A DNA stretch of 34,202 nucleotides from Bacteroides sp. (GTDB taxonomy: Bacteria > Bacteroidota > Bacteroidia > Bacteroidales > Bacteroidaceae), in assembly GCA_017621035.1 (NCBI GenBank), contig JAGATY010000001.1:1-34202 (forward strand). Direction: 5' to 3'. Each line of letters starts with the position of its first letter. Within the stretch, counting starts at the first letter, position 1. Made by a program: the position numbers and the translations under genes. The notes beneath the pieces are model-generated. The model was not told the origin of the DNA. It saw only the letters and a list, made by a program, of their open reading frames with translations, and did no database searches. Of this stretch, positions 1 through 7,800 are shown piece after piece.

Positions 1-35
1 ATACAGAATATTTCTATTAAATTTGCGTCAGTCAT

Positions 36-102
36 GGGAGTGATTTTTATTTGTAACACTTTGATTTTGACACTATAAAGATACAAATAAATTTTCACTC
101 CC
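36..102. repeat. Imperfect long inverted repeat downstream of znuC
   Basis: Positions 36-55 and 82-102 are near-perfect reverse complements. Both arms begin GGGAGTGA and end in TTATTTGTA, with a few differences and one extra base in the A/T part. A 26-base A/T-rich loop separates them. The element lies 60 to 130 bases past the znuC stop, so it could end that transcript, although no clean T-run follows it. It could also be an operator or the edge of another element. No gene was seen in positions 1-164. Confidence 0.55.
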
Positions 103-164
103 ACTACTTTTTATGATACTTTCTTATACCGAACTCACGTATTATTAGGATAGCTTAAAAGTTA

Positions 165-911
165 TTAGTGGTGATGATGCCCGTGTTCTCCCAGGATGCG
201 GTGCGGAATGGCACCGTGTCCCAACAACTCGATGGGGCAGTGGAAGTTACGTTCCAGCCACTCTTCGGTGATGCCGGTGTCCGGATGGTAATCCAGCGTT
301 TCGTTTACGCAAGCAATGGATTTTACTTGTTGCAGAACTGTACCGATGTCGTGACTCACCAGAATGATGGCACACTGTTTGTTGATATCTGCCAGCAGTT
401 CATAGAGTCGGGCTTCAAAACGTTTATCAATGTAAGTACTTGGTTCATCGAGAATTAGTACTTGCGGGTCTGATATGATGGCACGTCCTAACAGTGTGCG
501 TTGCAGTTGCCCGCCACTCAGTGCCCCAATAGGGCGTTTCTCCAACCCTTCCAATCCCATTTGGACAATGGTATGACGTGCTCTTTCCCGTTCTTCGGCA
601 CTGTATCGGGCGGTGAGAGATTTCTGACTGCTGAGGCCGGAGAGTATAACTTCTTCTACCGTAATGGGAAATTTCTTGTCGATGCTACTGTACTGTGGCA
701 GGTAACCAATTTTACAGTTGCTTTTGATTTCTCCGCTGAACGGTTTCAGCAATCCGAGGATACACTTGATGAGGGTGGTTTTCCCTCCTCCATTGGGACC
801 AATGATGCCGAGAAAATCCTTCTCAAAGACAGTCAGATTGATATTGCGCAGAACGCTCTTACCGTCATATCCGGCAGAGAGATTGTTTATTTCGATGATG
901 GGTGTTGCCAT
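165..911 (-). CDS. znuC: Metal (zinc-type) ABC transporter ATP-binding protein
   Basis: This is a 248-residue ABC ATPase. It has Walker A GPNGGGKT (38-45), the Q-loop Gln at about 73, signature LSGGQLQR (131-138), Walker B VLILDEP (151-157) and the switch His in VSHD (about 187). Sequence and length fit the ZnuC/MntB branch of metal-uptake ATPases. It would power import of Zn(II), or possibly Mn(II), through a membrane permease. The gene starts 15 bases after the stop of the zinc-binding lipoprotein gene, so the two are surely co-transcribed. The C-terminus ends GEHGHHHH, an odd His cluster that may bind metal (inference). The expected permease does not follow in the 164 bases left in the window. 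The family call is secure; the metal is inferred from the His-rich partner. Confidence 0.88.
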   Translation of the reverse strand: MATPIIEINNLSAGYDGKSVLRNINLTVFEKDFLGIIGPNGGGKTTLIKCILGLLKPFSGEIKSNCKIGYLPQYSSIDKKFPITVEEVILSGLSSQKSLTARYSAEERERARHTIVQMGLEGLEKRPIGALSGGQLQRTLLGRAIISDPQVLILDEPSTYIDKRFEARLYELLADINKQCAIILVSHDIGTVLQQVKSIACVNETLDYHPDTGITEEWLERNFHCPIELLGHGAIPHRILGEHGHHHH

Positions 912-926
912 GTGTGTTAGTCGGGT

Positions 927-1895
927 TTATGGGTTGTTGCTGAGGGCGCGTGCCGTGTTCAGCATCTCTTCATGCCACTCGTAGGCAAGCGGATTGATGG
1001 GAACTACACGTGTGCCGGTCTGCTTGGCGATGATTTCTGCATTGCGGCGGTCGAATTCCGGCTGTACAAAAATGACGTGAACTTCTTCTTCCCGACAGCG
1101 GTCTATCAGTTTTTTCAGTTGTGCGGGTGAAGGTTCCTTACCTCCTTCTTCAATAGAGATTTGCAGTAAACCATAGTCGCGTGCAAAGTATGAGAGGGCA
1201 GGGTGATATATCATGAAGGCACGGTCGGAATCCGGTGTTGAGAGTAGAGCACATGCCAGACTGTCGGTACGGAGGATGGCATTCTGCAGGCTATCGTGGC
1301 GTGCGGTAAACTCTTCTGTTCCTTCTTTATCCAGGGCGCACAACACTTTCAGAATGTTTTCGGCAATGATTTGTGCATTGGAGGGTGAGTTCCAGATGTG
1401 TGGTTCTACACCTCCGTGGTGATGATGGTGATGCTCTTCTACCTCGGAAGTGTGGTTGTGCTCCTCGTTTTCACGATAGTTGCCGGGGGTGGCTGCCTCG
1501 TGAGAATGGGGATGTGCTTCATGTTTGTGTTCTTCGTCACGAATCAGTTCCACTCCCTCAGACATATCGTAAAAGGGGAGGTGAGGAGCATTGTCTGTCA
1601 GTTTCTCCATCCAGGTCTGTTCAAAACCGATGTATCCAATGCGAAGGTATGCGCGACTTTTGGAGAGTTCCATAAGTTGTTGTGGCGTAGGGTCGTAAGT
1701 CTCAGGACTGCTTCCCTTGGGTACCATGCTGATGACTCGGAAACGGTTGCCGGCAATGGCCTCGGTAAAGTACCGAAGTGGCTCGATGGTAACAGTCAGG
1801 GTGGGCTTTTCAGACTCTTGTTTCTTTCCGTTTCTCGATTGACAACCGGTCAGTAGAGTAGTAAGCAGCAGTAATAATAGATATTTTCGTTTCAT
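927..1895 (-). CDS. znuA: Zinc ABC transporter substrate-binding lipoprotein
   Basis: This 322-residue protein has a lipoprotein signal peptide: MKRKYLLLLLLTTLLTGC, with lipobox LTGC and Cys18 as the lipidated residue. The body matches cluster A-I (ZnuA/TroA) solute-binding proteins, with TVTIEPLRYFTEAIAG near the start, VEPHIWNSPSN after the loop, and a late segment with EEGGKEPSPAQL. Between about residues 122 and 162 there is a very His-rich acidic loop, including six His in a row, typical of zinc-specific ZnuA proteins. It would capture Zn(II) outside the inner membrane and pass it to the transporter. It sits between mnmD (22 bases upstream) and znuC (15 bases downstream). Function is well supported; the symbol follows the E. 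coli name. Confidence 0.9.
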   Translation of the reverse strand: MKRKYLLLLLLTTLLTGCQSRNGKKQESEKPTLTVTIEPLRYFTEAIAGNRFRVISMVPKGSSPETYDPTPQQLMELSKSRAYLRIGYIGFEQTWMEKLTDNAPHLPFYDMSEGVELIRDEEHKHEAHPHSHEAATPGNYRENEEHNHTSEVEEHHHHHHGGVEPHIWNSPSNAQIIAENILKVLCALDKEGTEEFTARHDSLQNAILRTDSLACALLSTPDSDRAFMIYHPALSYFARDYGLLQISIEEGGKEPSPAQLKKLIDRCREEEVHVIFVQPEFDRRNAEIIAKQTGTRVVPINPLAYEWHEEMLNTARALSNNP

Positions 1896-1917
1896 TGATT
1901 TGTCTTTTAGCTGTTGA

Positions 1918-2586
1918 TTATTCTTTGGTAGCTCTCAGTATCTCTCTCTTGCCTCCGGGCGGACCGGATAGGCGTTCAGTGCGGAATCCGATTTGTTGTA
2001 ACATGCGGCGTATGGCACCTTTAGCACAGTAAGTGGTAAGTAGTCCACCGGGTTTCAATGCGTGGTATATACCGCGAATGAATGCTTCTTCCCACATTTC
2101 CGGTTGTTTCTCGGGTGCAAAAGCATCGAAATAGACGATGTCAAAGTATTGCTTATCATCGTTAGTTTCTGAAGTCCCGATAAACAAGGTACGGGCATCG
2201 GCTTTCACTTTATGTAGTGTGAAGTGGGGAGTGATGGTAACCTCTTTATCCCAAGCGGCTTGATGGAGCGACTGAAACAGGGGGTGAGTACTGTATTTCA
2301 AGGTATCAACCTCCTCCCATGTTAATGGATATAACTCTATGCCGGTGTAGTGTACGGGACGATTGCTCAGCTCTGCCTCTTCTAAAGTGAGCAGGGCATT
2401 CAGTCCGGTTCCGAACCCAATCTCCAACACGTGTGGACAAGCAGCCGTGCAGGCTTTCAGCCCCATGTCGATAAAGATGTGCTGTGATTCGGTACGGGCA
2501 CCCTTCACTGAGTGGTAGTGCTCATCCAACTGTGGCACGTATAAGGTAGCGCTCCCGTCTTCGGTATGTTCAATCACTCGCTTCAT
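1918..2586 (-). CDS. mnmD: tRNA 5-methylaminomethyl-2-thiouridine methyltransferase (MnmD-type)
   Basis: This 222-residue protein is a stand-alone equivalent of the methyltransferase half of E. coli MnmC (DUF752). The SAM-binding loop reads VLEIGFGTG (about 53-61), an acidic strand end reads GIELYP, and the family hallmark DAFAPEKQPEMW lies at about 154-165. The C-terminus has the usual GPPGGKREILRA stretch. The family carries out the last methylation making mnm5(s2)U at tRNA wobble position 34. The oxidoreductase half of MnmC is absent, as is common outside Proteobacteria. It lies in the purD to znuC run of genes, 22 bases before znuA and 70 bases after the VTT-domain gene. The neighbours show no clear functional link. 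Confidence 0.85.
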   Translation of the reverse strand: MKRVIEHTEDGSATLYVPQLDEHYHSVKGARTESQHIFIDMGLKACTAACPHVLEIGFGTGLNALLTLEEAELSNRPVHYTGIELYPLTWEEVDTLKYSTHPLFQSLHQAAWDKEVTITPHFTLHKVKADARTLFIGTSETNDDKQYFDIVYFDAFAPEKQPEMWEEAFIRGIYHALKPGGLLTTYCAKGAIRRMLQQIGFRTERLSGPPGGKREILRATKE

Positions 2587-2656
2587 TCTTTCTATCTTTT
2601 CTTTTTAATACCTTACAAAGTTTGGCGTATATGCTTATGTTTGTTTGAGGGTATCT

Positions 2657-3133
2657 TCACATTACTACATTCATGGTCTCTTGTACAGCCCACAGCATGG
2701 CGATGTAGCGCAACAACTTTCCTATAAACATGGAGATTGTGGTAAGCCACAGATTACTGCGCATGAATCCCAGTGCAATGGCTATGGCTTCGCCTACGAA
2801 TGGTAAAAAGGCAAAGAAACCCATCAGTGCTCCTTTCCCTTGCAGAAAGCGCTGTGTCTTTTCTAGCTTCTCTCGCTTCACGCCAAAGTACTTTTCTATC
2901 CAATCCATACGTCCAAGATGCCCCATGTAGTAACAAGTCATGCCGCCAGCGGTATTTCCTAGTGTGACAACTACAACAATGGTTGTCGGATCCAGGCCTA
3001 CACCCAGTGTGGCAGCCATTACCACTTCGGAACTGAAAGGCACAATGCTTCCTGCCAAGAAAGAAGATATGAACAGACCTACATATCCCCAATCAATCAA
3101 CAGTTGTATGAGGCTGTCTAATAGAGCGTCCAT
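2657..3133 (-). CDS. Small VTT/DedA-family membrane protein (YqaA-like)
   Basis: This 158-residue membrane protein belongs to the VTT (SNARE-associated, DedA) superfamily. Its size and motifs resemble YqaA. Visible signs are an N-terminal hydrophobic hairpin with FLAGSIVPFSSEVVM (about 24-39), a Gly-rich segment GNTAGGMTCYYMGHLGR (about 59-75), and FFAFLPFVGEAIAIALGFMR, which carries the conserved re-entrant loop glycine and acidic residue. DedA-family proteins act in membrane homeostasis and lipid-carrier recycling; the substrate here cannot be told. Its start lies inside the end of the preceding membrane protein gene (16-base overlap), which suggests translational coupling. Confidence 0.82.
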   Translation of the reverse strand: MDALLDSLIQLLIDWGYVGLFISSFLAGSIVPFSSEVVMAATLGVGLDPTTIVVVVTLGNTAGGMTCYYMGHLGRMDWIEKYFGVKREKLEKTQRFLQGKGALMGFFAFLPFVGEAIAIALGFMRSNLWLTTISMFIGKLLRYIAMLWAVQETMNVVM

Positions 3134-4125
3134 AGGCTGAAACCGAATAGCAGGAATAAAGCAATCAACATGAAAAGAAAGAAAAGGTTCGAACTACGGT
3201 TACTCGTTAGTGCAAACAAGTGGCCTGAAAGGATGGAGGCAATGGGTAACAACAGTGGAATCCATTGTCTACAGAGCTGAGGTTGTAATGCCATACAGCC
3301 GAACAGAGCAAATGTGAGTAGTATCAGAAAGTTCAGATAACTGCGTGTACGCAATTTGTCTTCGAATCCTGCCACCAAGCAATGTGATGCACTTACCGTA
3401 CAGAGCAAGAGTAAGTAAGCTATCAGTCCCCATTCCCAAACTTGCAGGTTGAATTCCCAAGGATGGAATGTCACCAGTTCCTGAAATGGAAGATAGAACA
3501 ACTCCATGCAATTGTAGTAATAGGCATATCCCAACAGCAACCAATAAGGAAATCCCCATCCTAACAGTGAAGCAAAAAAACTGCGAACATTAAGTGCCTG
3601 AAACCGATATGCGCCTATCCACAGTATGGGTATCAACCACATGAGTTGTGGTAAGCATAAACTTCCCACCCCTAGACATAGAAAAGAGTGAAACAGATTT
3701 CCGCTTGGATTTGGATGTTGATAGCATCGGAATAGTAGGAATAGGGATAACAGTAAACAAACAGAGGCTACATTACCTGCTTGCAACAAGTGCATGGTTG
3801 GAAAAACAGAGGCTAAAAGCAGGTAGAGGGATGTCTGAACCGTGGCGCGCAAGCGTATCAGTGCAAACACATTGTTGAGCAAAATCAGTAGATAGCCAGT
3901 CAAAGCTATGATGACCAGGCTCAGCGTATGTTCACCCCAACCGGGTAACCATTGGCCTACATACTGTTCCCACAATGAGTAGCCACTTGTGGCATTTACG
4001 TTCATTTCGGGTAGTAAGTAAACTGTCAGCAGCCAACAAGCTGCTGACAGAAATATTGCAACGGGCAGTGTCCAGTGTCCTGCAGTAATACGGTTTTGAA
4101 GATATCTTTTCCGGTTGTATGACAT
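3118..4125 (-). CDS. Multi-spanning membrane protein of unknown function
   Basis: I do not recognise this 335-residue protein. It is very hydrophobic, with about ten or eleven predicted membrane segments, among them residues 17-37, 62-85, a paired segment near 145-175, and a final one at the C-terminus. A basic stretch (SYNRKRYLQNR) precedes the first segment, which suggests that the N-terminus is cytoplasmic. No catalytic motif stands out. The gene starts 16 bases after the purD stop and overlaps the VTT-domain gene by 16 bases, so it is embedded in an operon. In size and topology it resembles the unassigned membrane proteins found near purine genes in other Bacteroidetes (for example the DUF6427 type). 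That link is a guess from memory. Confidence 0.72.
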   Translation of the reverse strand: MSYNRKRYLQNRITAGHWTLPVAIFLSAACWLLTVYLLPEMNVNATSGYSLWEQYVGQWLPGWGEHTLSLVIIALTGYLLILLNNVFALIRLRATVQTSLYLLLASVFPTMHLLQAGNVASVCLLLSLFLLFRCYQHPNPSGNLFHSFLCLGVGSLCLPQLMWLIPILWIGAYRFQALNVRSFFASLLGWGFPYWLLLGYAYYYNCMELFYLPFQELVTFHPWEFNLQVWEWGLIAYLLLLCTVSASHCLVAGFEDKLRTRSYLNFLILLTFALFGCMALQPQLCRQWIPLLLPIASILSGHLFALTSNRSSNLFFLFMLIALFLLFGFSLWTLY

Positions 4126-4141
4126 AAAGTAACAAGAACGG

Positions 4142-5416
4142 TTACAAGTCGAAGCCTATATCGCGACGGAAGTATTTCTTTTCAAACTCAATCATGTCGG
4201 CTACATGGTAACTTTTAGCCAATGCCTCTTCTTTGCTGTTGCCATAGGAACAAATGGCAATTACGCGGCCTCCGGCGGTAACTACTTCACCCTCTTTCCG
4301 GGCTGTTCCGGCGTGGAAGAGTATGCTGTCGGTAGTAGCGGCTTTGTCAAAACCGGTCATGACTTTCCCTTTTTCATAAGCTTCTGGGTAGCCACCGCTT
4401 ACCAACATAACACAGGCTGCTGTACGGTTGTCTATTTCTAATGTGTATTGGTCAAGAGTTCCATTCTCAACACCTTCAAACAACTCAACCAAGTCACTCT
4501 TTATGCGTAGCATGACACTTTCAGTCTCAGGGTCTCCCATGCGTACATTGTATTCAATTACCATCGGTTCACCTTTTACGTTGATAAGTCCCAGGAAGAT
4601 GAAACCTTTGTAAAGGATATTTTCAACTTGCAATCCGTTCACAGTTGGCTCAATGATGCGGGTACGTACCTTCTCCATGAAGGTATCATCGGCAAAAGGT
4701 ACCGGTGTAACACTACCCATACCGCCGGTATTTAAACCTTTATCGCCTTCACCGATACGTTTGTAGTCTTTTGCAACGGGAAGAACTTTGTAATTTTTGC
4801 CATCGGTCAACACAAAAACCGAGCACTCGATACCACTAAGGAATTCTTCAATAACAACGGTAGCACTGGCTGTTCCGAACATTCCCCCCAACATCTCTTT
4901 CAACTCTTTTTGAGCCTCTTCTAGTGTGGGAAGAATAAGTACTCCTTTGCCGGCGCATAGGCCATCAGCTTTCAGTACATAAGGAGCCTCTAATGTGGAC
5001 AGGAAATCAAGACCTTCTTGTAGATTGTTTGCAGTAATGCTTTTATATCGGGCGGTTGGAATGTTATGTCGCATCATGAAGCCTTTGGCAAACTCTTTGC
5101 TTCCTTCTAGTTGGGCTCCCTTGGCTGTAGGACCAATGATGGCGATGTGTTTGGTTGTGTCATCGTTTTTGAAGTTGTCATATATACCTTGTACTAATGG
5201 ATCTTCCGGACCCACTACAATCATGTCAATCTGGTTCTTCAATGCGAAGGCTTTCAAAGAAGGAAAATCTGTTGCTTTGATGTTGACATTTTCGCCCACA
5301 GAACTTGTACCGGCATTGCCGGGTGCTATGTAGAGTTTCTCTACTTTGGGGCTTTGGGCAATCTTCCATGCCAAAGCGTGTTCGCGGCCTCCTGAGCCAA
5401 GTAGTAATACTTTCAT
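4142..5416 (-). CDS. purD: Phosphoribosylamine--glycine ligase (GARS)
   Basis: This 424-residue enzyme has the normal full length for PurD. It catalyses the second step of purine synthesis: phosphoribosylamine + glycine + ATP gives GAR + ADP + Pi. The N-terminal nucleotide-fold domain starts [18 protein letters not shown]. The ATP-grasp domain follows, with [11 protein letters not shown] (149-159), an NTGGMGS loop (229-235), and the signature VRMGDPE (291-297), which supplies metal and ATP ligands. It acts in the cytoplasm. It heads a run of closely spaced minus-strand genes (membrane protein, VTT protein, mnmD, znuA, znuC). A 120-base gap separates it from the peptidase gene upstream. No consensus -7 box was seen in that gap, so it may be read from further upstream. 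Confidence 0.97.
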   Translation of the reverse strand: MKVLLLGSGGREHALAWKIAQSPKVEKLYIAPGNAGTSSVGENVNIKATDFPSLKAFALKNQIDMIVVGPEDPLVQGIYDNFKNDDTTKHIAIIGPTAKGAQLEGSKEFAKGFMMRHNIPTARYKSITANNLQEGLDFLSTLEAPYVLKADGLCAGKGVLILPTLEEAQKELKEMLGGMFGTASATVVIEEFLSGIECSVFVLTDGKNYKVLPVAKDYKRIGEGDKGLNTGGMGSVTPVPFADDTFMEKVRTRIIEPTVNGLQVENILYKGFIFLGLINVKGEPMVIEYNVRMGDPETESVMLRIKSDLVELFEGVENGTLDQYTLEIDNRTAACVMLVSGGYPEAYEKGKVMTGFDKAATTDSILFHAGTARKEGEVVTAGGRVIAICSYGNSKEEALAKSYHVADMIEFEKKYFRRDIGFDL

Positions 5417-5536
5417 TGCTTATAATTTATGTTTTTATAGATTATTATCGAATTGAGTAGAGGAGTGTTGCTGGAGATGTTTTTCTTGGGATAGATAGAA
5501 TATATCAACTGTCTTTTGTCAACTCACTCCTGCTTT

Positions 5537-7738
5537 TTATAAATTGTCTTGGAAATATCGGGTTATTTTTTCATGTAGATGTACACGGTCACGTCCCATT
5601 ACGTTATGCTTATGTCCAGGGTAGATAAACAGGTCGGGATAAGTACGAGCCTCTACACAAGCTTTCATGAAGGAAAGAGTGTGTTGTGGTACACAAGTGT
5701 CATCGTGATCGTCGTGTATAATCAACAACCGGCCTTTCAGCTTTCCGGCATGATTGTTTAAGTTACACTCTTTATAGCCTTCGGGATTGGTTTGTGGGGT
5801 GTCCATGTATCGTTCTCCGTACATGATTTCGTAGTATCCCCAGTCGATAACCGGTCCACCCGCTACACCAACCTTAAAGATTTCAGGATAGCGAAGCATT
5901 AAAGCAGTTGTCATATGACCCCCAAAGCTCCAGCCATGTACACCGATACGGTTTCCATCTACATATGGCAACGATTTTAAGAACTCGGCACCTTTAACCT
6001 GATCTTTACCTTCTTCCACACCCAGTTTACGGAATGTTACGTTTTCAAATTCCAATCCGCGGTTTGAGCTACCGCGATTGTCTAAACTGAACATGATGTA
6101 GCCTTGGTTTGCCATATAGATATCCCAACCACGCACACCGTTCATGAATCCATTGGTTATCATTTGTGCGTGTGGTCCACCATAGACGTAGATAATGGCC
6201 GGATATTGCTTGCTTGAATCGAAATCAGCAGGTTTAACCAGTCTGTAATAAAGGTCTGTTTTACCATCGGAAGCTTTGATAGTTCCAACTTCAATAGTTG
6301 GCATTTGAAAGCCGGCATATGGATTTTGAGCTGTAAGGAGATTGATACTTTTACCATTCTGTGTATTTATCAGATTGATGCAGCGAGGAACGTTAGGGGC
6401 TGTATAGGTATCAATCACATAGCTTCCTGAAGCAGAGAGTTGGGCACGGTGTACTCCTTCATTGTTTCCAATCAGTGTACGCTTACCACTCTTTAAATTC
6501 ACTTTATAGATATTGCTTTGTAAAGGAGATTGTTCAGTTGATAGAATGTATAGCTCTTGTTTCTTGGTGTTGAATCCTAAAATATCTTGCACCAACCATT
6601 CACCTTGGGTTAACTGTTTGTAGCTATCTGATTGGAATCCGTTTCCATTGGTGTCAATTAAATAGAGGTGTTTGAATCCATCTCGTTGACTTTGGTAAAT
6701 GAACTTGGTCTTATCCCAGGGTAAAAAAAGAATCGGGTCTTGTGGCTCTACATACTTATCATGTTTCTCTTCAAACAGGACTCCTTCTAGTTCTCCTGTA
6801 GAAACATCGTATTGGCATAGCTTGGCATGGTTCTGATCTCTGTTTACTTCAATGAGGTACAAGCTTTTTTCATCAGGACTCCATGTAATATTGGTGAAAT
6901 AGCGGTCTGTGGGATCTCCTGCATTCAAGTAAAGTGTCTTCCCGCTATTCAAGTTATAGATGCCAATCGTAACTTGATGACTGGTCATTCCGGCCATTGG
7001 ATAGCGTATATTATTGACTTCACCTACACGTGCAGTAATATCTACCAATGGATATTGGGTGACCATGCGTTCATCCATACGATGGAAAGCTAGTAGTTTA
7101 CCTGATGGACTCCAGAAAGTCCCTTTATGAATACCAAATTCGTTGCGATGAACTGATGTACCACAAACTACTCCTTCCGGTTCGTCGGTAATACGGCTTC
7201 CGTTTACATAGAGATTATTCTGTACGGTATAAGCAATATTGCCACTTTCTGTATGTAAGTCTTGATTGGCGTAAGGTTCTTTGGGAAGGTCATCCCGTTT
7301 GGTTACAGTACCGGTTTCCCAGTTATAGACAGCAAAACGATGACTTTTAGGCAGTAAAACTTTGGTTTCTTCGGCCCAAGGCAGCTTAATGCTATAGAGC
7401 ATGGGAAGTTTCTTCAATCCAGCTTCTTCTAAGGCTTTGTTTAATTGTTCTAATGTGAAGAGAGTTTTCTCTTTTCCATTCTTAGGATTGATGGCTTTAA
7501 GTGCATCTGTATCCGGTTTGATACAGATATCACCCCACCATTGTAGGCCGTAGATGTTTTCTGCATAACGATAGCTTTCTCCTCCGGGAATGAGGTCTTC
7601 CAATGTTGGCTTCTGAACATTGTTATTCACTTCCTGTGCCATGATGTTGGGTGTTGAGATTGACACTGCTAATAGCAATGTTGCAATACCTTTAATTACT
7701 TGCATGTTTTGTATTATTTTTATTCTCATTATCGTCAT
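5537..7738 (-). CDS. Secreted dipeptidyl peptidase IV-type serine peptidase (S9)
   Basis: This 733-residue protein has a signal peptide ending near NIMAQ (about residue 35). The true start may be Met4 or Met12, which would give a more usual leader. Residues about 45-480 form a beta-propeller (DPP_IV_N), including the FHRMDERMV stretch at 218-226 expected in DPP IV. The C-terminal alpha/beta-hydrolase domain carries the nucleophile in GWSFGGH (Ser604), the acid in IHDDHDDTCV (Asp679 or 680), and the His in YPGHKHNV (His709 or 711). Such enzymes remove Xaa-Pro dipeptides in the periplasm or at the surface. It follows the methyltransferase gene by 62 bases on the same strand. The S9B call is firm; DPP4 specificity is inferred. 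Confidence 0.92.
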   Translation of the reverse strand: MTIMRIKIIQNMQVIKGIATLLLAVSISTPNIMAQEVNNNVQKPTLEDLIPGGESYRYAENIYGLQWWGDICIKPDTDALKAINPKNGKEKTLFTLEQLNKALEEAGLKKLPMLYSIKLPWAEETKVLLPKSHRFAVYNWETGTVTKRDDLPKEPYANQDLHTESGNIAYTVQNNLYVNGSRITDEPEGVVCGTSVHRNEFGIHKGTFWSPSGKLLAFHRMDERMVTQYPLVDITARVGEVNNIRYPMAGMTSHQVTIGIYNLNSGKTLYLNAGDPTDRYFTNITWSPDEKSLYLIEVNRDQNHAKLCQYDVSTGELEGVLFEEKHDKYVEPQDPILFLPWDKTKFIYQSQRDGFKHLYLIDTNGNGFQSDSYKQLTQGEWLVQDILGFNTKKQELYILSTEQSPLQSNIYKVNLKSGKRTLIGNNEGVHRAQLSASGSYVIDTYTAPNVPRCINLINTQNGKSINLLTAQNPYAGFQMPTIEVGTIKASDGKTDLYYRLVKPADFDSSKQYPAIIYVYGGPHAQMITNGFMNGVRGWDIYMANQGYIMFSLDNRGSSNRGLEFENVTFRKLGVEEGKDQVKGAEFLKSLPYVDGNRIGVHGWSFGGHMTTALMLRYPEIFKVGVAGGPVIDWGYYEIMYGERYMDTPQTNPEGYKECNLNNHAGKLKGRLLIIHDDHDDTCVPQHTLSFMKACVEARTYPDLFIYPGHKHNVMGRDRVHLHEKITRYFQDNL

Positions 7739-7800
7739 CTTGTCTGAGTCCTTTCACTACTACTCTTCAGAGTGGTGCTTTCTTGGTTTTGTGCGACAAC

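Noticed and set aside
5461-5530. Inverted AGGAGTG / CACTCCT in the purD upstream gap
   Set aside because: The arms are only 7 bases and 56 bases apart, with no supporting context; chance is likely.
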